Assembly (NCBI RefSeq): GCF_014201805.1
Contig: NZ_JACHFK010000004.1
Coordinates: forward strand, 1-64,000
Direction of reading: 5' to 3'
DNA: 64,000 nt
From: Deinococcus metalli
GTDB lineage: Bacteria; Deinococcota; Deinococci; Deinococcales; Deinococcaceae
The notes under the pieces are model-generated. The model was not told the origin of the DNA, ran no database searches, and saw nothing but the letters and a program-made list of their open reading frames with translations. Below are positions 44,250 through 52,355 of this stretch, one piece after another. Both the position numbers and the translations under genes were made by a program. How positions within the stretch are numbered: the stretch's first letter is position 1; each line of letters begins with the position of its first letter.

Positions 44250-45025
44250 CAGCGGCCCTCCGGCACGTGCGGGCGGGCGTTCACGTCGTCGTCCCACAGG
44301 CGGAACCCGCCGGGAAAGGCGTTCGCGTTGTCGCCCAGACGCACGCCGGGCGGCAGGTCGTGCATCAGGGGCGCGTTGCCGCCGCCCAGCACCACCTCGT
44401 CGGGTTCCAGCGCGGCGCGCAGCAGTTCCACAACTTCCAGCACGTACCCCCGCCATTTCTTCTTACCGTGCTTCTTCAGGCCGCGCAGACCCACGTAGTC
44501 CTCGTAGGTGTGCTTGCGGTATGGCAGGTGCGCCAGTTCCATGGGCTCCAGAATGCCGTCCACGATCATGGCGCTGCCCAGCCCGGTGCCCAGGCCCAGG
44601 AACAGCAGGCGCCCGCCCCGGTACGACCCCAGCGCCTGCATGGCCGCGTCGTTCACCAGCTTGACGGGGTGGCGCAGCGCGGCGGCGTACCCGAAGCCCA
44701 CCCAGCCGGGCGCGAGGTTGTGCGGCTCCAGCACCGGCTTGCCGTGCAGCACCGGCCCGGGATACCCGAGGCTGATCACGTCGAAGGTCCAGTCGCCCGT
44801 CTGCGCCAGGAGCTGCGCGCACATGGCCGCCGGGGTGAGGTCCGGGCCGGAATCGAAGCGGCGCACCTCGGGACCGGTGTTCACGCGGAACTTCACGTGC
44901 GTGCCGCCGATGTCCACGCTCAGGATGGCCAGGGCAGGGGAGGCCGGGCGCTTGCGGGACGACCGCGCACGCGTTGTGGGCGGCTCGGCTCCTGCCGCCG
45001 CGCGGCGGGGACGCGGCCCGCTCAT
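44249..45025 (-). CDS. ppgK: Polyphosphate glucokinase-like ROK family kinase
   Basis: 258 aa. After a basic tail of about 30 residues comes VDIGGTHVKFRV (phosphate loop), SLGYPGPVLHGKPV, catalytic Asp in LVNDAAMQALG, and LGLGTGLGSAMIVDG. It lacks the CxCGxxGC zinc motif of many ROK kinases, which together with its length fits the polyphosphate glucokinase branch. It would phosphorylate glucose for Zwf. It overlaps zwf by ATGA and the GH15 gene by one base. Confidence 0.82.
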   Translation of the reverse strand: MSGPRPRRAAAGAEPPTTRARSSRKRPASPALAILSVDIGGTHVKFRVNTGPEVRRFDSGPDLTPAAMCAQLLAQTGDWTFDVISLGYPGPVLHGKPVLEPHNLAPGWVGFGYAAALRHPVKLVNDAAMQALGSYRGGRLLFLGLGTGLGSAMIVDGILEPMELAHLPYRKHTYEDYVGLRGLKKHGKKKWRGYVLEVVELLRAALEPDEVVLGGGNAPLMHDLPPGVRLGDNANAFPGGFRLWDDDVNARPHVPEGR

Positions 45026-46494
45026 TCGCCCACCCCGCCCGCCAGCGCCTGCGTGACGCGCGGCGCAGGGTTCGCGGCGCTGCCGTGCGCCGCCGGAGTG
45101 GCCGGGTCCGGCGGCGGGCCGCCCCCGTCCGGCACGGGATTGATCCACGGGCCATCCGCGCCGAGCAGGGCGTCGGCCGCCGCTGGACCCCACGTGCCCG
45201 GCGCGTACGGCAGGGGCGGCGTGGGCGTCAGGACCGCGTCCACGATCCGCCACGCTTCCTCCACCTCGTCCTCCCGCGCGAACAGCGTGGCGTCGCCGGC
45301 CAGCGCGTCGCCCAGCAGGCGCTCGTACGGCGCCATGCCGTCCCACGCCTGCTGGTGCAGCACGAGCTGCGCGGCCTCGCCGCTCAGGCCCGCGCCGGGG
45401 CGCTTGGTGTTCACGTCCAGCGTGACCTGCACGCCCGGCGTGAGTTGCAGGTGCAGCGCGTTGGCGGCCGGCGCCGGTCCGAACGGCGTGAGCGGCGGCG
45501 CGCGAAACGTTACGGTCACGGCCGTGCATGTCACCGGCAGCTCCTTGCCCACCCGGACGTCCACCGGCACGCCCGCCCAGCGCCAGGAGTCGACGTGGAA
45601 GCGCGCCGCGGCGTAGGTCTCGACGGTCGAGCCCGGCGCCACCCCCGGCTCGGCGTGGTAGTCGGTCATCTGGCCGCGCACCACGTCCTGCGGCGTGAGG
45701 CTGCGCACGGATTTCAGGAGCTGCGCCGCGCTGTCGCGGATCGCCTCCTGGCCCGGGTGCGACGGCGCCTCCATCATCAGCAGCGCCACCACCTGAAGCA
45801 TGTGGTTCTGCACCACGTCGCGGATCGCGCCGGTCTCCTCGTAGAAGTGCCCGCGGCCCGCCACGCCGAAGGCCTCGGCCATGGTGATCTGGATGCCCTG
45901 CACGTGCTCGCGGTTCAGGAGCGGTTCGAACAGCCGGTTGGCAAAGCGCAGATACAGCATGTTCTGCACCGCCTCCTTGCCCAGATAGTGGTCGATGCGG
46001 TACACACTGCTCTCCGGGAACACCTGGTGGATGGTCTCGTTCAGCGCGCGTGCGCTCGCCAGATCGTGACCGAAGGGCTTCTCCACCACGATCCGCGCGC
46101 CCTGCGCGCAGCCGCTCGCGGCGAGGTGCTGCGTGACCGTCCCGAACAGGCTGGGCGGAATCGCCAGGTAGTGCATGGGGTGCTCTGCCGCACCCAGCTC
46201 GGCGCGCAGCCGCGTGAAGGTCTCTGGGTCCGCGTAATCGCCGTCGATGTAGCGCAGCAGGCCGCTCAGGGTGGCGAACGCGGCCTCGTCCACCCCGCCG
46301 TGCGAGGCGAGGCTGTCGCGCGCGCGGGCCCGGAGGTCGTCCAGCGTCCACCCGCTTTTCGCCACGCCGATCACGGGCACGGTCAGCGTGCCGCGCCGCA
46401 CCAGACCCTGCAATGCGGGAAAGATCTGCTTGTACGCCAGATCGCCGGTTGCTCCGAAGAACACCAGCGCGTCCGCCCGGGGCGCCGTCACCAT
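45022..46494 (-). CDS. zwf: Glucose-6-phosphate 1-dehydrogenase
   Basis: 490 aa, full length. FGATGDLAYKQIFPAL is the NADP-binding motif, EKPFGHDLASA and RIDHYLGKEAVQNM carry the substrate and catalytic residues. It makes 6-phosphogluconolactone and NADPH, the latter important for oxidative stress resistance. TAGCCT at 46501-46506 lies 6 nt before the ATG, so the operon zwf-ppgK-GH15 probably starts as a leaderless mRNA. No gnd or opcA gene is adjacent. Confidence 0.95.
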   Translation of the reverse strand: MVTAPRADALVFFGATGDLAYKQIFPALQGLVRRGTLTVPVIGVAKSGWTLDDLRARARDSLASHGGVDEAAFATLSGLLRYIDGDYADPETFTRLRAELGAAEHPMHYLAIPPSLFGTVTQHLAASGCAQGARIVVEKPFGHDLASARALNETIHQVFPESSVYRIDHYLGKEAVQNMLYLRFANRLFEPLLNREHVQGIQITMAEAFGVAGRGHFYEETGAIRDVVQNHMLQVVALLMMEAPSHPGQEAIRDSAAQLLKSVRSLTPQDVVRGQMTDYHAEPGVAPGSTVETYAAARFHVDSWRWAGVPVDVRVGKELPVTCTAVTVTFRAPPLTPFGPAPAANALHLQLTPGVQVTLDVNTKRPGAGLSGEAAQLVLHQQAWDGMAPYERLLGDALAGDATLFAREDEVEEAWRIVDAVLTPTPPLPYAPGTWGPAAADALLGADGPWINPVPDGGGPPPDPATPAAHGSAANPAPRVTQALAGGVGE

Positions 46495-46500
46495 GCGCGC

Positions 46501-46506
46501 AGGCTA
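46501..46506 (-). promoter_or_regulatory. -10 box of the zwf operon
   Basis: TAGCCT on the minus strand, 6 nt before the zwf ATG, with no Shine-Dalgarno between. It matches the TANNNT leaderless pattern seen at many starts in this window. Confidence 0.5.
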
Positions 46507-46585
46507 GGCCCCGCACCACACCGTTCACGTGAAACGCCTCCAGCCGTCCCTTGAAGCGCGGCCGGTGGAGCGTGCCATGACACTG

Positions 46586-46650
46586 CGGCTCCGGCGTTCC
46601 CGCCACGTTCCACAGGCGGACCTGGAACGGGGGAGGGCACGCCGGAGCCG
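46586..46650. terminator. Inverted repeat downstream of the PEP mutase family gene
   Basis: CGGCTCCGGCGT (46586-46597) and its perfect complement (46639-46650) flank a 41-nt loop that has its own imperfect inner stem (GTTCCACAGG against CCTGGAAC). It lies 16 nt after the stop of the minus-strand gene at 46666 and is well placed as its terminator. Confidence 0.5.
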
Positions 46651-46665
46651 GCACAGTGGCCGTGT

Positions 46666-47451
46666 TCAGTTCAGGGGACGGGTACCGGCGGGCAGCGTGC
46701 CGCCCGCGACGATCTCAGCGGCCGCGTCCTGAAGCGCGGTCAGGGCGACGCGCTGCGTGAACGGGCCGGTCGACAGGCGGGACACGCCCAGCGCCTGCAA
46801 CTCGCGGGCCGGCAGGCTGGCGCCGGGCACGCTGATCAGGGTCAGTTTCCGCGGGCCGAAGGCGTCGCTGACCTCCTGGATCTCGTCGCGCGCCACCAGG
46901 CCCGGCACGAACACGACGGGCGCGCCCGCGTCCAGGAACGCGCGGCCACGCGTGATGACCTCCTCGATCACGCTGGAGCGCGGCGCCTGTGGATCAGCGC
47001 GCAGCGCCGCGTCCGTGCGGGCGTTCAGCACGAAGTCCACGCCGGCGGCGCGCCCCGCGTCCATGACGGCCTGCACCGCGGCCACCGCTTCTCCGAGGGG
47101 CCGCATGCCGTCTTCCAGGTTGCCGCCCACCACGCCGATCTCGATGGCGCGGCGCGCGGTGTCGCCCGGGTGGCCGTAGCCGGACTCCATGTCCATCGAC
47201 ACCGGGAGGCTCACGGCCTGAACGATGCGGCGGACCATGTCGAGGTGCAGGTCCAGTGGAATGCGCTCGCCGTCGGGGTAGCCGAAGGTCGAGGCGATGG
47301 AGTGGCTGGCCGTGGCGAGCGCGTGCACGCCGGGGGTGGCGGCGACGACCTGGGCGGACACGACGTCCCAGACGTTGGGCAGCACCAGGATCTCCGGCTG
47401 GGTGTGAAGGTCGAGGAGCTGGCGGGCGCGGTCGGCGGTGGGGTGGGACAT
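46666..47451 (-). CDS. Isocitrate lyase/PEP mutase superfamily protein
   Basis: 261 aa. NVWDVVSAQVV, the metal-binding SMDMESGYG, and GGNLEDGM give the PEP mutase/ICL fold, but the KRCGH loop of true isocitrate lyase is absent. Such proteins include 2-methylisocitrate lyases, oxaloacetate hydrolases and carboxyPEP mutases, so the reaction is not defined. The ATG shares a base with the TetR stop, making a two-gene operon under the palindromic operator. Confidence 0.83.
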   Translation of the reverse strand: MSHPTADRARQLLDLHTQPEILVLPNVWDVVSAQVVAATPGVHALATASHSIASTFGYPDGERIPLDLHLDMVRRIVQAVSLPVSMDMESGYGHPGDTARRAIEIGVVGGNLEDGMRPLGEAVAAVQAVMDAGRAAGVDFVLNARTDAALRADPQAPRSSVIEEVITRGRAFLDAGAPVVFVPGLVARDEIQEVSDAFGPRKLTLISVPGASLPARELQALGVSRLSTGPFTQRVALTALQDAAAEIVAGGTLPAGTRPLN

Positions 47452-48053
47452 CACGGACTCCGGGGGGTGGGGGCGCGCAGGGCCGCGAGGGCACGCTGGG
47501 TGAGGTGCTCGAAGCGCTGGGGAGAGCGGGCGGCGCGGGCCAGAAGCATCGCGCCCTCGATGGTGGCGAGGAGGCCCACGGCGGTGTCGGCGGGCGAATC
47601 CGGGCACTGCACTTCCCCGAGCCGCTGCCCCTCGTCAAGGGTGCGGGTCAACCAGTCCTCGCTGAGCGCGAAGAACGCGCCGACCTCGTGCTGGACGGCA
47701 GACGGCAGCACGCAGTCCTCCGCGACGAGCTGGGCGCACAGGCAGATGCGGCCGTCATCGCGGACGACGTCCTGATACGCCGTGAGGTACTGCAACAGGC
47801 GCTGGTAGGGAGACGGCTCGGCGGCGCTCAGGTGGGCGAGCAGGGCCTCGGTCCGGGCACGGTAGCGCTGCACCAGCGCGGTGCCCAGGTCGGTCTTGCT
47901 GGGGAAGTGGTGGTGGATGCTGGCGTTGCGGATGCCCAGGGCGGTGCTGATGTCGCGGTACGCGACGGAGGAGAAGCCGCGCTGCTGGACGAGGTGCTGC
48001 GCCACGTCCAGGATGCGGTCGCGGGTGGTGAGGTGACCGGTCACGCCGCGCAT
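47451..48053 (-). CDS. TetR family transcriptional regulator
   Basis: 200 aa from the ATG at 48053. The helix-turn-helix is AYRDISTALGIRNASIHHHFPSKTDL (read in two parts), followed by a helical ligand domain with CLCAQLVAED. The promoter geometry suggests that translation may instead start at the GTG at 48044: a perfect TTGACA at 48081-48076 and GACAAT at 48057-48052 would place the transcript start close to that GTG. The 20-bp palindrome between these hexamers is a fitting autoregulatory operator. Confidence 0.88.
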   Translation of the reverse strand: MRGVTGHLTTRDRILDVAQHLVQQRGFSSVAYRDISTALGIRNASIHHHFPSKTDLGTALVQRYRARTEALLAHLSAAEPSPYQRLLQYLTAYQDVVRDDGRICLCAQLVAEDCVLPSAVQHEVGAFFALSEDWLTRTLDEGQRLGEVQCPDSPADTAVGLLATIEGAMLLARAARSPQRFEHLTQRALAALRAPTPRSP

Positions 48054-48055
48054 TG

Positions 48056-48075
48056 TCTACCTACATGTAGGTAGA
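48056..48075. promoter_or_regulatory. 20-bp perfect palindrome, TetR operator
   Basis: TCTACCTACATGTAGGTAGA is its own reverse complement over 20 bp. It fills the spacer of the TetR promoter (TTGACA at 48076-48081 on the minus strand), so dimeric repressor binding would block RNA polymerase directly. Confidence 0.8.
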
Positions 48076-48222
48076 TGTCAACCGGCCTGTTGATGTGGAG
48101 GGTCGTCGGGTCCTGCCGGGCGAATGGCGGTGTGACCGTCCAGACGGTGAACGCCGTGCCAGACCGCGTTCATGCAGCTCGCCGGTCATGCCCCTGTCAG
48201 TCGCGGCGACGATACTCGCGGC

Positions 48223-48474
48223 ATGGAGGGACTGGAGATAATCCTGGTCGCTGCCGGGCACCACGCCCTGCATGCGGCTGGACTGGACGCCCTCCGGCTG
48301 GCGGAAGAGCTGCCGTGGTGGGTGTGGCCTGCCGCGATCTCGGCCGTGATGGCGCGGGTGGTGGGTCACGTGGCGTCCCGGGCGCCCGTGCCGGTAGCGG
48401 GTCCTTCTCGGGGCCGGCACCGCGCCCGCCCCACCCGGCGCCTCTCACACCGCTCCCGGTCCCGTCGCAGGTGA
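48223..48474 (+). CDS. Possible small membrane protein
   Basis: 83 aa. A hydrophobic stretch (WWVWPAAISAVMARVVGHVA) follows a short helix, and the tail is strongly basic. GATACT at 48211-48216 lies 6 nt before the ATG, the same spacing as the arsC start. No homologue is recognised and the Arg-rich tail may be translated non-coding sequence, so this is tentative. The remainder of the 48.08-48.59 kb gap holds the TetR operator and a hairpin. Confidence 0.35.
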   Translation: MEGLEIILVAAGHHALHAAGLDALRLAEELPWWVWPAAISAVMARVVGHVASRAPVPVAGPSRGRHRARPTRRLSHRSRSRRR

Positions 48475-48523
48475 GCGTCGCCGCCACGTCAAAGGCTTTT
48501 ACCGCACCTCACGCACAATGACG

Positions 48524-48551
48524 ACGCGCCCGGCGTTGCAGCCGGGCGCGT
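48524..48551. terminator. Stem-loop terminator after the 63-aa protein gene
   Basis: ACGCGCCCGGC and its perfect complement enclose a 6-nt loop. It lies 35 nt beyond the stop of the minus-strand gene at 48587 and also after the possible small gene on the plus strand. Confidence 0.6.
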
Positions 48552-48586
48552 GATAGACCGGGCACGCTGTGCGCGCCCGCGTGTCC

Positions 48587-48778
48587 TTATTCGGTGAGCT
48601 TGCGCCCGGCCTGCTCCTTGTCCTCAAGGATCTTGCCGAGAATGAAGAAGGTCGGCGCCCAGTGGCCGACGAACAGGCCGTCGCGCTCGTTGTCGGAGGT
48701 GTCGCCCTTGAAGTACTGGCTGGCGCTGAGAAGGATGGAACCGAAGCCGAGAAGGTAGAACACGTTGTGGATTTTCAT
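48587..48778 (-). CDS. Conserved 63-aa protein (HWAPTFF family), copy 2
   Basis: 63 aa, the paralogue of the protein at 4081-4272. Identical blocks include SASQ and GHWAPTFFILGKILEDKE; the spacer between the hydrophobic segments has diverged. The start has an AGGAG site and is at the same point as in copy 1; a longer upstream reading is not supported. Function unknown, probably membrane-associated. Confidence 0.75.
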   Translation of the reverse strand: MKIHNVFYLLGFGSILLSASQYFKGDTSDNERDGLFVGHWAPTFFILGKILEDKEQAGRKLTE

Positions 48779-48998
48779 GGCGACTCCTGTGCAGCGCTCC
48801 ACGAGAGGTGGAGGAGCGGTGCGGCCATCACACGTCGGATCGCGCGGCGCGACGGTACGCGCGCCCACCCTATGAAGTGCGGGTCAACGTTGTCGGCGCG
48901 GTATGAACGGTGCCAGTGCAGTAGCGTTCAGAGAGGTACACGGTTTTACCCACGGCTCCTGACCGGCTTTCCTGTCTCGAGGCCCACAGAGGACACCC

Positions 48999-49640
48999 AT
49001 GATGAAGCTGCCACCGGAAGAACCCGCCTTCGGACCGTGGACCGCCGTGGCCGTGGACGCCCTGCTGGCGTCGTGGCAGCCGACGTTCCCGGACGACCGG
49101 CCCGCCGTGATCGCGGTCGATGGGCGCAGCGCGGGCGGCAAATCAACCCTGGCAGACGTGCTGTGGCGGGCGGTTCCCGGCGCCGCCGTGGTCCACACGG
49201 ACGACCTCGCGTGGCACCACGCCTTCTTCGACTGGGCTGACCTGGCCCGCGACGGCGTGCTTGTTCCCGTCCATGCCGGTCAGGCCGTGCACTACCGCCC
49301 GCCCGCGTGGTCTAACCGTGGCCGCGAGGGCGCCATCGTCGTGCCGGCCGGATGTCCGCTGGTCATCCTGGAGGGCGTGGGCGCAGCCCGCCGGGACCTG
49401 ATGCCGTGGATCGACGTCGTGGTGTGGGTACAGTCGGACGTCGAGAAGGCCAGAACGCGCGGCCTGCTGCGGGACGGTGGCACTGCGGAGGCGGCCGCCT
49501 TCTGGGATGAGTGGATGGCCGAGGAGCAGCCCTTCGTTGCGCGGGAACGGCCGTGGGACCGGGCGGCCGTGATCGTCTCGGGTATGCCGGACCTCGACCA
49601 CGACCCGGTCACGCAGGTCGTGGTGGCCGCCCGGCGCTGA
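48999..49640 (+). CDS. P-loop kinase, uridine kinase-like
   Basis: 213 aa. The Walker A motif is VDGRSAGGKST at about residue 40, followed by TDDLAWHH (the Asp-Asp pair typical of uridine and pantothenate kinase-like enzymes) and VILEGVGAAR as a Walker B-like strand. The C-terminal half has DVVVWVQSDVEKARTRGL, a lid region with arginines. It probably phosphorylates a nucleoside or a similar small molecule. The ATG follows an AGAGGA site; a second ATG is directly adjacent. Confidence 0.75.
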   Translation: MMKLPPEEPAFGPWTAVAVDALLASWQPTFPDDRPAVIAVDGRSAGGKSTLADVLWRAVPGAAVVHTDDLAWHHAFFDWADLARDGVLVPVHAGQAVHYRPPAWSNRGREGAIVVPAGCPLVILEGVGAARRDLMPWIDVVVWVQSDVEKARTRGLLRDGGTAEAAAFWDEWMAEEQPFVARERPWDRAAVIVSGMPDLDHDPVTQVVVAARR

Positions 49641-49665
49641 CCCGCGGCAGCCGCCAGGTCCGCCG

Positions 49666-50649
49666 TTACTGGTGGCCCACCACGGGGTGCGGCACGTACG
49701 GTTCCTCCAGATACGCGACCTCGTCCGCTGTCAACGTCACCGACAGAGCGCCGACGGCATCGTCCAGGTGGCTGATCTTCGTCGCCCCGATGATCGGCGC
49801 GGTCACCGGCGACTTCTGGAGCAGCCACGCCAGGGCGATGTGCACCCGCGGCACGTCGCGCCTCCGGGCCAGGTCTGCCACACGCTCCACCACCTGCTGA
49901 TCGGTGTCGGCCGTCGCGTCGTACTTGCTGCGGGCGATCTGGTCGGTCTCGGAGCGCAGCGTGCGGTCCGCCGACCACTCGCGCGTGAGTCGGCCGGACG
50001 CCAGCGGGCTGTACGGGATGACGCCGATGCCCTCCGCACGGCACAGCGGCAGCATCTCGCGCTCCTCCTCGCGGTACAGCAGGTTCAGGTGATCCTGCAT
50101 CGACACGAACCGTGTCCAGCCGCGCCGCTCGGCCACATGCAGCGCCCGCTGAAACTGCCACGCCCACATGGCCGACGCCCCGATGTACCGCGCCTTCCCG
50201 GCCCGCACCACATCGTGCAGGGCCTCCATGGTCTCCTCGATGGGCGTGAGCGGGTCCCAGCGGTGGATCTGGTACAGGTCGACGTACTCGGTGCCCAGCC
50301 GCGCGAGGCTGTGGTCGATCTCGCTGAGGATCGCCTTGCGCGACAGCCCGCCGCCGTTGGGACCGTCGCGCATGGTGCCGTGGACCTTCGTGGCGATCAC
50401 GACCTCGTCCCGCCGGGCGTAGTCGCGCAGCGCGCGTCCCACGATCTCCTCGCTGCGGCCGAGGGAATACACGTTGGCAGTGTCGAAGAAGGTGACGCCC
50501 AGTTCGAGGGCGTGGCGGATGACCGGGCGGCTGCGCTCCTCGTCGAGCACCCACTTGTGAATCCAGCGTTCGGGGTCCCCGAAGCCCATGCATCCCAGGC
50601 AGATCCGCGAGACGTCCAGGCCGGTGGTGCCGAGCTTCGTGTACTCCAT
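49666..50649 (-). CDS. Aldo/keto reductase
   Basis: 327 aa, full-length NADPH-dependent barrel. The catalytic tetrad is visible: Asp and Tyr in DTANVYSLGRS, Lys in VVIATKVHG, and His in LYQIHRWDP. The C-terminal cofactor segment IIGATKISHLDDAV is present. An AGGAGG site precedes the ATG at 50649. It is related to broad-specificity YhdN/Tas-like reductases. It converges with the P-loop kinase gene, 25 bp apart. Confidence 0.9.
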   Translation of the reverse strand: MEYTKLGTTGLDVSRICLGCMGFGDPERWIHKWVLDEERSRPVIRHALELGVTFFDTANVYSLGRSEEIVGRALRDYARRDEVVIATKVHGTMRDGPNGGGLSRKAILSEIDHSLARLGTEYVDLYQIHRWDPLTPIEETMEALHDVVRAGKARYIGASAMWAWQFQRALHVAERRGWTRFVSMQDHLNLLYREEEREMLPLCRAEGIGVIPYSPLASGRLTREWSADRTLRSETDQIARSKYDATADTDQQVVERVADLARRRDVPRVHIALAWLLQKSPVTAPIIGATKISHLDDAVGALSVTLTADEVAYLEEPYVPHPVVGHQ

Positions 50650-50823
50650 GTGACCGTCCTCCTGGCCGTGCTCGTGGATGTCGGTGCGGCGGGTCGTCGC
50701 CACGGCCCAGCTCGGTCCATTCTGGGCCCTGCGGCCGCAGCCGTGTGGTCCGGTCGTCGGTCCAGGCCCAGACCTCTGGGCCGTCGGAGCTGACAGGTCG
50801 CGGTTTTCGGGCACACTGCGCGT

Positions 50824-52341
50824 GTGGCACGCTGCAAGAGCGATTCCGAGACGCTGTGGCACGAGCGGCTGCGAACTCCCCACGCGCTGCGCGAGCGGCT
50901 GGGCAGCGACACCGACGGGCGGGTCGCGGTGCTCTCGGCCTACGTGGAGTGGCGCGACGGTGCGTACGCGGAGGCGCTGGCCGCCCTGGGCCGCGCCGCG
51001 GCCACGCTGGTGCCCTTCCACCCCCGCTGGCTGGCGCGGATGCTGAACCTCAGGGGCGTGGTGATGCTGCACACCGGCCAGCCGGCCGCGGCCCTGGCGT
51101 ATTTCCAGCAGCAGCTCCACCTCGCCCAGTGGGCGGCCGATCCCGAGATGGAGGGCCTGGCCCACAACGACATCGGCGTGCTGCTGGTCTGGGACGACCC
51201 GCAGCGCGCCGCCGAACGCTACCGCGCGGCGTACGACGTCTTCCGGGCGGCGGGGCCGGACCACGGCGCCCACCTCGGCCTGAGCGCCTTCAACCTCAGT
51301 GTGGCGTACCGCGAACAGGGTGACGCGGTGCAGAGCGAGGCGCTGCTGCTCCACGCCGAGGACCTCGTGCGGCGGGCGCGGGCGTGGCCGTACTGGGTGG
51401 GGATCGTCAGCCAGCGGGCGCTGCGGCTGGCCGAGAGCGGCCGGACTGCCGAGGCCCTGGCGTCCTTCACGGCGGCGCTGGAGCAGCACCCGGATCTGCC
51501 ATTGGAGAGCGCCCGGTACCTGCGGTTCTTCCACGCCAAGGTGCTGGTCATGGCAGGCGACCCGGCGGGCGCGCTGGCCATCCTGGACGACCTGCACGTC
51601 TGGCTGATCACCCGCCGCGACATGCTGGACGACGTCCTGGACGTGCGGGCCCACGCGCACGCAGCGCTGGGAGACCTGGCCGCCGCGTACGCCACCATGC
51701 GCGAGCTGCTGGACACCGTCCAGGCCCGGCACCGGCTGGAGCGGGAGGTGCAGCTCAAGGCGCTGGAGACCGTGCACCGCACCGAGGAGGCCCGGCGCTC
51801 CGCGCAGCGCCTGCGGGACCAGACCGAGGTGCTCCGGAGCCTGCACGACGAACTCCACCACCTCAGCCTGACCGACGAGCTGACCGGACTGCGCAATCGC
51901 CGGCATTTCCTGCAGTGGTGTGCGCGGCGCCTGGCAGAGCAGTTGCCACTGGCGCTGGCCTTCGTGGACGTCGATCACTTCAAGGTGGTGAACGACCGGG
52001 CCGGGCACGCCGCCGGCGACCGTGTGATGCGCGAGGTCGCGGCGCTCCTGCACACGCTGGAGAACGACGGCTGCGTGGTGGCGCGCCTGGGCGGGGACGA
52101 GTTCGTGGTGGCCAGCGTCGCCGGGTCGCCCGACGACCTCGCCGCCCGTCTGGAGGTGATCCGGCAGCGCTGCGAGCAGCGGGCGTGGGCCGAGTGGCTG
52201 CCGGGCATCCCGGTCACCCTGAGTGTGGGCGTGGCGATGGCGCACGCGGACGTGTCCACCTCGCTGCGCCGGGCCGACGAGGCAATGTACGAGGCCAAAC
52301 AGGCGGGCCGCAACCGCGTCGTCGTCCTCCCGGCCCCCTGA
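50824..52341 (+). CDS. TPR-GGDEF diguanylate cyclase
   Basis: 505 aa, cytoplasmic. About 330 N-terminal residues form tetratricopeptide-like repeats (for example GDAVQSEALLLHAEDLV), then a coiled coil and the GGDEF domain with LTDELTGLRNRRHF, FVDVDHFKVVND and the active-site ARLGGDEF. The loop before GGDEF lacks an RxxD inhibitory site, so product feedback at that site is not expected. It should make cyclic di-GMP in response to a protein or peptide signal sensed by the repeats. The start is a GTG. Confidence 0.9.
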   Translation: MARCKSDSETLWHERLRTPHALRERLGSDTDGRVAVLSAYVEWRDGAYAEALAALGRAAATLVPFHPRWLARMLNLRGVVMLHTGQPAAALAYFQQQLHLAQWAADPEMEGLAHNDIGVLLVWDDPQRAAERYRAAYDVFRAAGPDHGAHLGLSAFNLSVAYREQGDAVQSEALLLHAEDLVRRARAWPYWVGIVSQRALRLAESGRTAEALASFTAALEQHPDLPLESARYLRFFHAKVLVMAGDPAGALAILDDLHVWLITRRDMLDDVLDVRAHAHAALGDLAAAYATMRELLDTVQARHRLEREVQLKALETVHRTEEARRSAQRLRDQTEVLRSLHDELHHLSLTDELTGLRNRRHFLQWCARRLAEQLPLALAFVDVDHFKVVNDRAGHAAGDRVMREVAALLHTLENDGCVVARLGGDEFVVASVAGSPDDLAARLEVIRQRCEQRAWAEWLPGIPVTLSVGVAMAHADVSTSLRRADEAMYEAKQAGRNRVVVLPAP

Positions 52342-52355
52342 CTCCGGGGCGGTGC

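Noticed and set aside
44249..46654. A possible 801-aa fusion ending in glucokinase
   Set aside because: The upstream part overlaps zwf in another frame and has no domain; the kinase has its own start at 45025 overlapping the zwf stop.
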